The position numbers and the translations under genes were made by a program. A DNA stretch of 64,000 nt, taken from the NCBI GenBank assembly GCA_036971715.1, contig JAVHJL010000002.1, positions 528,501 to 592,500 on the forward strand. The letters are read 5' to 3'. This DNA is from Arthrobotrys musiformis. Lineage: Eukaryota > Ascomycota > Orbiliomycetes > Orbiliales > Orbiliaceae. Under the pieces are notes generated by a model. The model was not told the origin of the DNA. It saw only the letters and a program-made list of their open reading frames with translations, and made no database searches. Below, in pieces: positions 60,571 through 64,000 of this stretch (position 1 is the stretch's first letter; each line of letters opens with the position of its first letter).

Positions 60571-61308
60571 TCATCTTCTAGACCTGCGTTCCTTCTCCGT
60601 CAAAACACCACAGAGAAGCATTACGAACTTATCCCACTCCTCTCCGATATCTGGATTGGGTTTGATCTGGTAGGTCCCAGCCTTTCGCCATGTCTGGAAT
60701 CCGTCGTTAAGGTACGTTGCCATTATTTCGCCAGTTTCGACGTCGGTAAGTTTGAGACTCAATAAGCTGGTCTTCCGTCCTCCAAGAGATTCGGCTTCTT
60801 TCCCGTACATCCTTTCAAACTTGTATTTCTTTTCGCTGTCGGGGGGTGACCATGTAGTTGTCAAAGAGACCCAGTTTTTTAACTTTAGTTCAAGGTATCG
60901 ACCCCCGAGCGCCGGGTCGCCGAAGCAGACTTCATGGCAGTTTCCGATTATGTTACTCCGAGATGCAAATATGACGGGGCCGGTTTTGTCTCCACCTTCA
61001 TACGCTACAACATCCGGCTTCCCGCCACGGAATGTGGATGGAAAGGCTTTGTTGTCAACGTAGTAGACGGGCCTATCAGTACTATCTTTGATGACATAAT
61101 CCATGTGAAAACTGTTTTTCGCGAACTCGACGGTGTATGTAGAGTACCCTGATATCTGAGGAATGCCGGTCGTGAATTCGTCATCCTGGGATTCTCTCTT
61201 GGTATCGACAGGATAATCAGTCTCTGAGTTGGAACGCCTCGAGGTGCTAGGGCCATCGGAATCGTGATAGTTCGGTGGCGGGGCAGCCCAGTCATAGTTC
61301 GAGTTCAT
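60571..61308 (-). CDS. LURP-one/tubby C-terminal-like domain protein
   Basis: 245 aa from the ATG at 61308; the upstream extension of the frame begins with GTG and lacks support. The N-terminus has a proline patch with a PPxY motif (AAPPPNYHD, Tyr14). From about residue 50 the protein has the alternating strands of the LOR/tubby-like beta-barrel: FAKNSFHMDYVIKD, RPVYYVDNKAF, GPVIFASRS, KNWVSLTTTW, KYKFERMYG and TSLLSLKLTD. Plant LURP1-related and scramblase-like members bind membranes or phospholipids, and fungal ones are uncharacterised. No signal peptide or helix is seen, so it is probably cytosolic. Intronless. Confidence 0.72.
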   Translation of the reverse strand: MNSNYDWAAPPPNYHDSDGPSTSRRSNSETDYPVDTKRESQDDEFTTGIPQISGYSTYTVEFAKNSFHMDYVIKDSTDRPVYYVDNKAFPSTFRGGKPDVVAYEGGDKTGPVIFASRSNIIGNCHEVCFGDPALGGRYLELKLKNWVSLTTTWSPPDSEKKYKFERMYGKEAESLGGRKTSLLSLKLTDVETGEIMATYLNDGFQTWRKAGTYQIKPNPDIGEEWDKFVMLLCGVLTEKERRSRR

Positions 61309-62541
61309 CCTGTTAACTTGGAATGGGCGAAATAATAGAACTAGAGATATGTGTTGTTCGTTGTATTTGGTGGGCCTGTAATTGAGTTCGATGCGATACG
61401 TAGCTAGAATCGATAGTCTGATTTTGGACTCTGTAGCTAGAATGAGGATTACAAAGAAGTTCTTCGGGGGAGAGACGTAATTTATAGAAGACCCGTCAGT
61501 TGCCACTCTGCGTTAGGAGGCCTTAGCTTTAGATACGATATGTCGTCACAGCACCCCATAACGTTGTATGGTTCGCAATCTTTTAGGGCCATTGAATCAC
61601 GTAGAGTGGTCTACCACCGAGCACCAACGCCAAGGCTTAAGGCGGGTCCTTGTGATTGACCAAAAGGCAGGTCGTCTTGGGGCATTTGCGGCTTAGCTAA
61701 TCCAGGCCCTTTCAAGGAAATTGTCGGTTACTGTCTACCGATCGAATTGCATTGGGATCGATCAAAAATTTCAAAACTAGACGACGGCAACGTGTTTGTT
61801 TAGTGGGAAGGCTAATGCAATGAGCCTCGCGGGGCCCCTACGCAAACTGTGCCTCACAGGTCTGGGCGACTTCAAAGATATGCTCTATTCCGTACGACAT
61901 CAAGTTTCCGTCCGAGGCGCAGCCAAGATCGGGATCCTTAGCACCGACAACTTCATAACGTTAACCTCCCAAGATTTTGACCTCGCCCCAAATTCTTCTC
62001 ATAACCAAGCCCAGCCGTATAGTGCTTAAGGCTTGGCAGAGCTCGATAGCTTCATCGGCGTATATCCCTCATAGCTCGAATTCTCGATGTTATATTCATT
62101 CACGAAACTACGGCGGGTTGAGCGATTCAGAATATAGCGCTTTCAAAATTATGTATTATAATATATTTCGCCAGTATTTTTACTGCTTGTGCCCCAGCCA
62201 CAATTGTAGATTGAGAGCTCACGCTCAACAGCTTGAGTGAATTAGATTGTGCAAAAAAAAAAAAAAGATTCCGACATCACAGCCACGCCGTATCTCGCAA
62301 ACTAGAGCCAGCAGGATGCAGTGCCTCTAGGATCAAGAAAATACTAGGATATAGGCTCTTCACAATATTTAAAACGAAAAGGGAAAAAGACGGTTTCATC
62401 TGAAAAATATCATCGTAAATTCATAACAGCTGGGTGAACGACGACGCCAACAGAACTATATAATACAAAAGGCTTCAAAAGGACAGTTGAATCAATCAAT
62501 CAAACAATGCAGACACGGGCTTAGATCCTCTTGACCCAAAT
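61309..62541. other. intergenic, no gene seen
   Basis: AT-rich, with an A14-class run near 62253. Short plus-strand frames at 61796-62240 have no domain. Confidence 0.5.
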
Positions 62542-63622
62542 TTAAATGATGATCTCAATATCAAATTCGTTGACGGCAACACCCCTCTGGCTTTTCTCGT
62601 CGTTGGAATCATCTCCTTCGGAATCAATACTGCGCTTGAGATTGGTCGAGGTTAATTCGAACTCTGTCTCTGATGTTCCCTCCGAGGCTTCCTCGCTGTC
62701 TTCTGATGATTTCTTCCTTGTAACTTCTGTTGTAACCTTTGTGGTCACCTTTGTGGTAACTTCTGTTGTCACCTCTGTTATCTCCTCAGTTATCTCTTTT
62801 GTCTCCTTTGGCTCCTCTTCGAAGTCAGACTCTTGTATACGTGCCAAATCTTCCACGCTGATCACCACAATAGTGGGCTCTTCAAGGTCAGGTACCTCTG
62901 CAACATCTTCTACTTCGGTTACAGAGCTAGAGTCTTCTTCTGGCATCTCCCCGACGTCTTCGGGCATGATCAATGATGGCATGCTGTGATTGTGTCAGCG
63001 AGCTGTATAGGTCAAGGTCGAAGCAGAGTCGATGTTTCACTCACCACATGCACCTAACGCTCCATAATCCGGACTCCTCTTTACGGAAAACAGCCAGTCT
63101 CTCTTCAGGATCATACCCATAAATATATTCTTCATCGGTCTTCCTTTCCTTCGCGAAAGCGAAGTCACAATCGTGCTCCTTTCTGGCGACCTTAAGGCTG
63201 TGGAGGTCTACTGAAAGGAGGATCACATCCGATAGATCGTTATCTGTGTCCAAGAAGCGAGAGAACTTGAGCGAACTTGCGGGTACGCCTAAATTATTTT
63301 TGGAAAACCTCCTGTTATTATACCGTCATTTCGCGGGAAAGGGGTCATGATGCGCAACGGAAACGTACCAATTTCTCCTTCCCTAACTGCTGTAAGTGAC
63401 AGCGGGACCTCCGCGAAGATGCGGTCAATTTGATCAACGGCCGCAGGGCCGGGGCCACCCAAAGTCTTCTGAGATCCACCCATAGTCGATCGGCTGGTGA
63501 TTCTTCGTTAGCCTCCTGCCATGCAATATCAAAATTTTTAGAAGTGATGGGATATACCGAGAAGGTGCTGCAAGAGTAGCAGCGACACAGAAAGACAAAA
63601 CGCTGGCAGTAGTGAAACGCAT
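62542..63622 (-). CDS. secreted acidic protein with VTT repeats, unknown function
   Basis: Four exons: 63558-63622, 63369-63493, 63045-63288 and 62542-62983, giving 291 aa, in phase. Exon 1 encodes a clean signal peptide (MRFTTASVLSFCVAATLAAP). It is directly followed by R-R, a possible Kex2 site. The middle (FLDTDNDLSDVILLSVDL..GYDPEERLAVFRKEE) looks folded. The last exon is very acidic with EITEEITEVTTEVTTKVTTK-type repeats, then a second dibasic (LKRSID) and an acidic tail. I do not recognise the family. There is no GPI or membrane tail, so it should be soluble and secreted, and it could be an effector-like or processed protein. Exon 2 relies on the CACCAG acceptor, which alone keeps the frame. 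Confidence 0.68.
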
Positions 63623-64000
63623 TTTGACGGTATATCGATAAATCGGTATTAAAGATGTATATTAAAAAGAAGTATAAACAAGAAAAAAACAATATAAAAC
63701 CCAGTGTCCAAATGCAGATATAAAGTTCGATTGACCAATGAATCTGTATTAAGTTAGGGATGAAATGAAGTGAAATAAATGATACGGAAACCAGTTCCTT
63801 AGTGAAAAGAATATTGCTCCAGGCAAGAAAGTTGTTGAATTGAAGTGTGATGCTCTAGAATAAAATCTACAAGGAATTGGACTCCGGCTACTTGAATATA
63901 TATATGATCTTACGACCATTTTTCACTCGTAGAAGCTAAAGCGCCGTGAGGAAGCCAATGAAACAAAAGTCCAAAGCAAGCATAAACTCACGAAGTTGGG
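63623..64000. other. promoter side of the secreted-protein gene
   Basis: AT-rich upstream region reaching the window edge. No further gene frame was seen. Confidence 0.5.

Overview
The window looks like nuclear chromosomal DNA of a filamentous ascomycete (Pezizomycotina). Most multi-exon genes have introns of about 50-116 nt with GTRNGT-type donors and CTAAC/CTGAC-like branch sites. The protein families are typical of these fungi: CFEM and Thr-rich GPI proteins, a BIM1-like protein, fungal PD-(D/E)XK-like proteins, PTR2 and LAT permeases, a secreted S8 protease and an SRPK-like kinase. A Leotiomycete is my guess, not something the sequence proves. There are no rRNAs, no CRISPR, no intact transposon and no bacterial-style operons. 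Protein-coding genes are single or multi-exon units on both strands, separated by long gene-poor spacers.

Layout: (1) 1-472, 3' end of an F-box/LRR-like gene cut by the window edge; (2) 817-3477, secreted subtilisin, minus strand; (3) about 6.9 kb of spacer; (4) 10465-17291, a flavin reductase, an intron-bearing tRNA-Cys(GCA) and two disordered proteins of unknown function; (5) a 4.9-kb spacer ending in a CCAAT-box cluster ahead of a CFEM GPI-protein gene (22175), which converges on a PhyH dioxygenase gene (to 24394); (6) 25.6-31.5 kb, two tiny single-pass membrane proteins and an intronless SRPK-like kinase; (7) 33.6-44.1 kb, a CorA-like cation transporter, a PTR2 peptide transporter, a PD-(D/E)XK nuclease-like protein and a MUP/LAT-type amino-acid permease; (8) 45.6-54.2 kb, a 971-aa multidomain kinase in seven exons and an 826-aa permease with a long N-terminal tail; (9) 55.1-63.6 kb, a surface/secreted cluster with a BIM1-like copper protein diverging from a Cys-module/Thr-rich GPI protein, a LURP-one/tubby-like protein and a secreted acidic repeat protein.

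The gene set suggests cell-surface metal and nutrient handling (CFEM, BIM1-like, CorA, PTR2, two permeases, a protease) plus signalling kinases. No biosynthetic cluster is evident. Exon structures were built by hand from reading frame, splice signals and phase. Phase agrees across every junction I used, but a few donors are ambiguous and are flagged. Four introns appear to use AAG rather than YAG acceptors.
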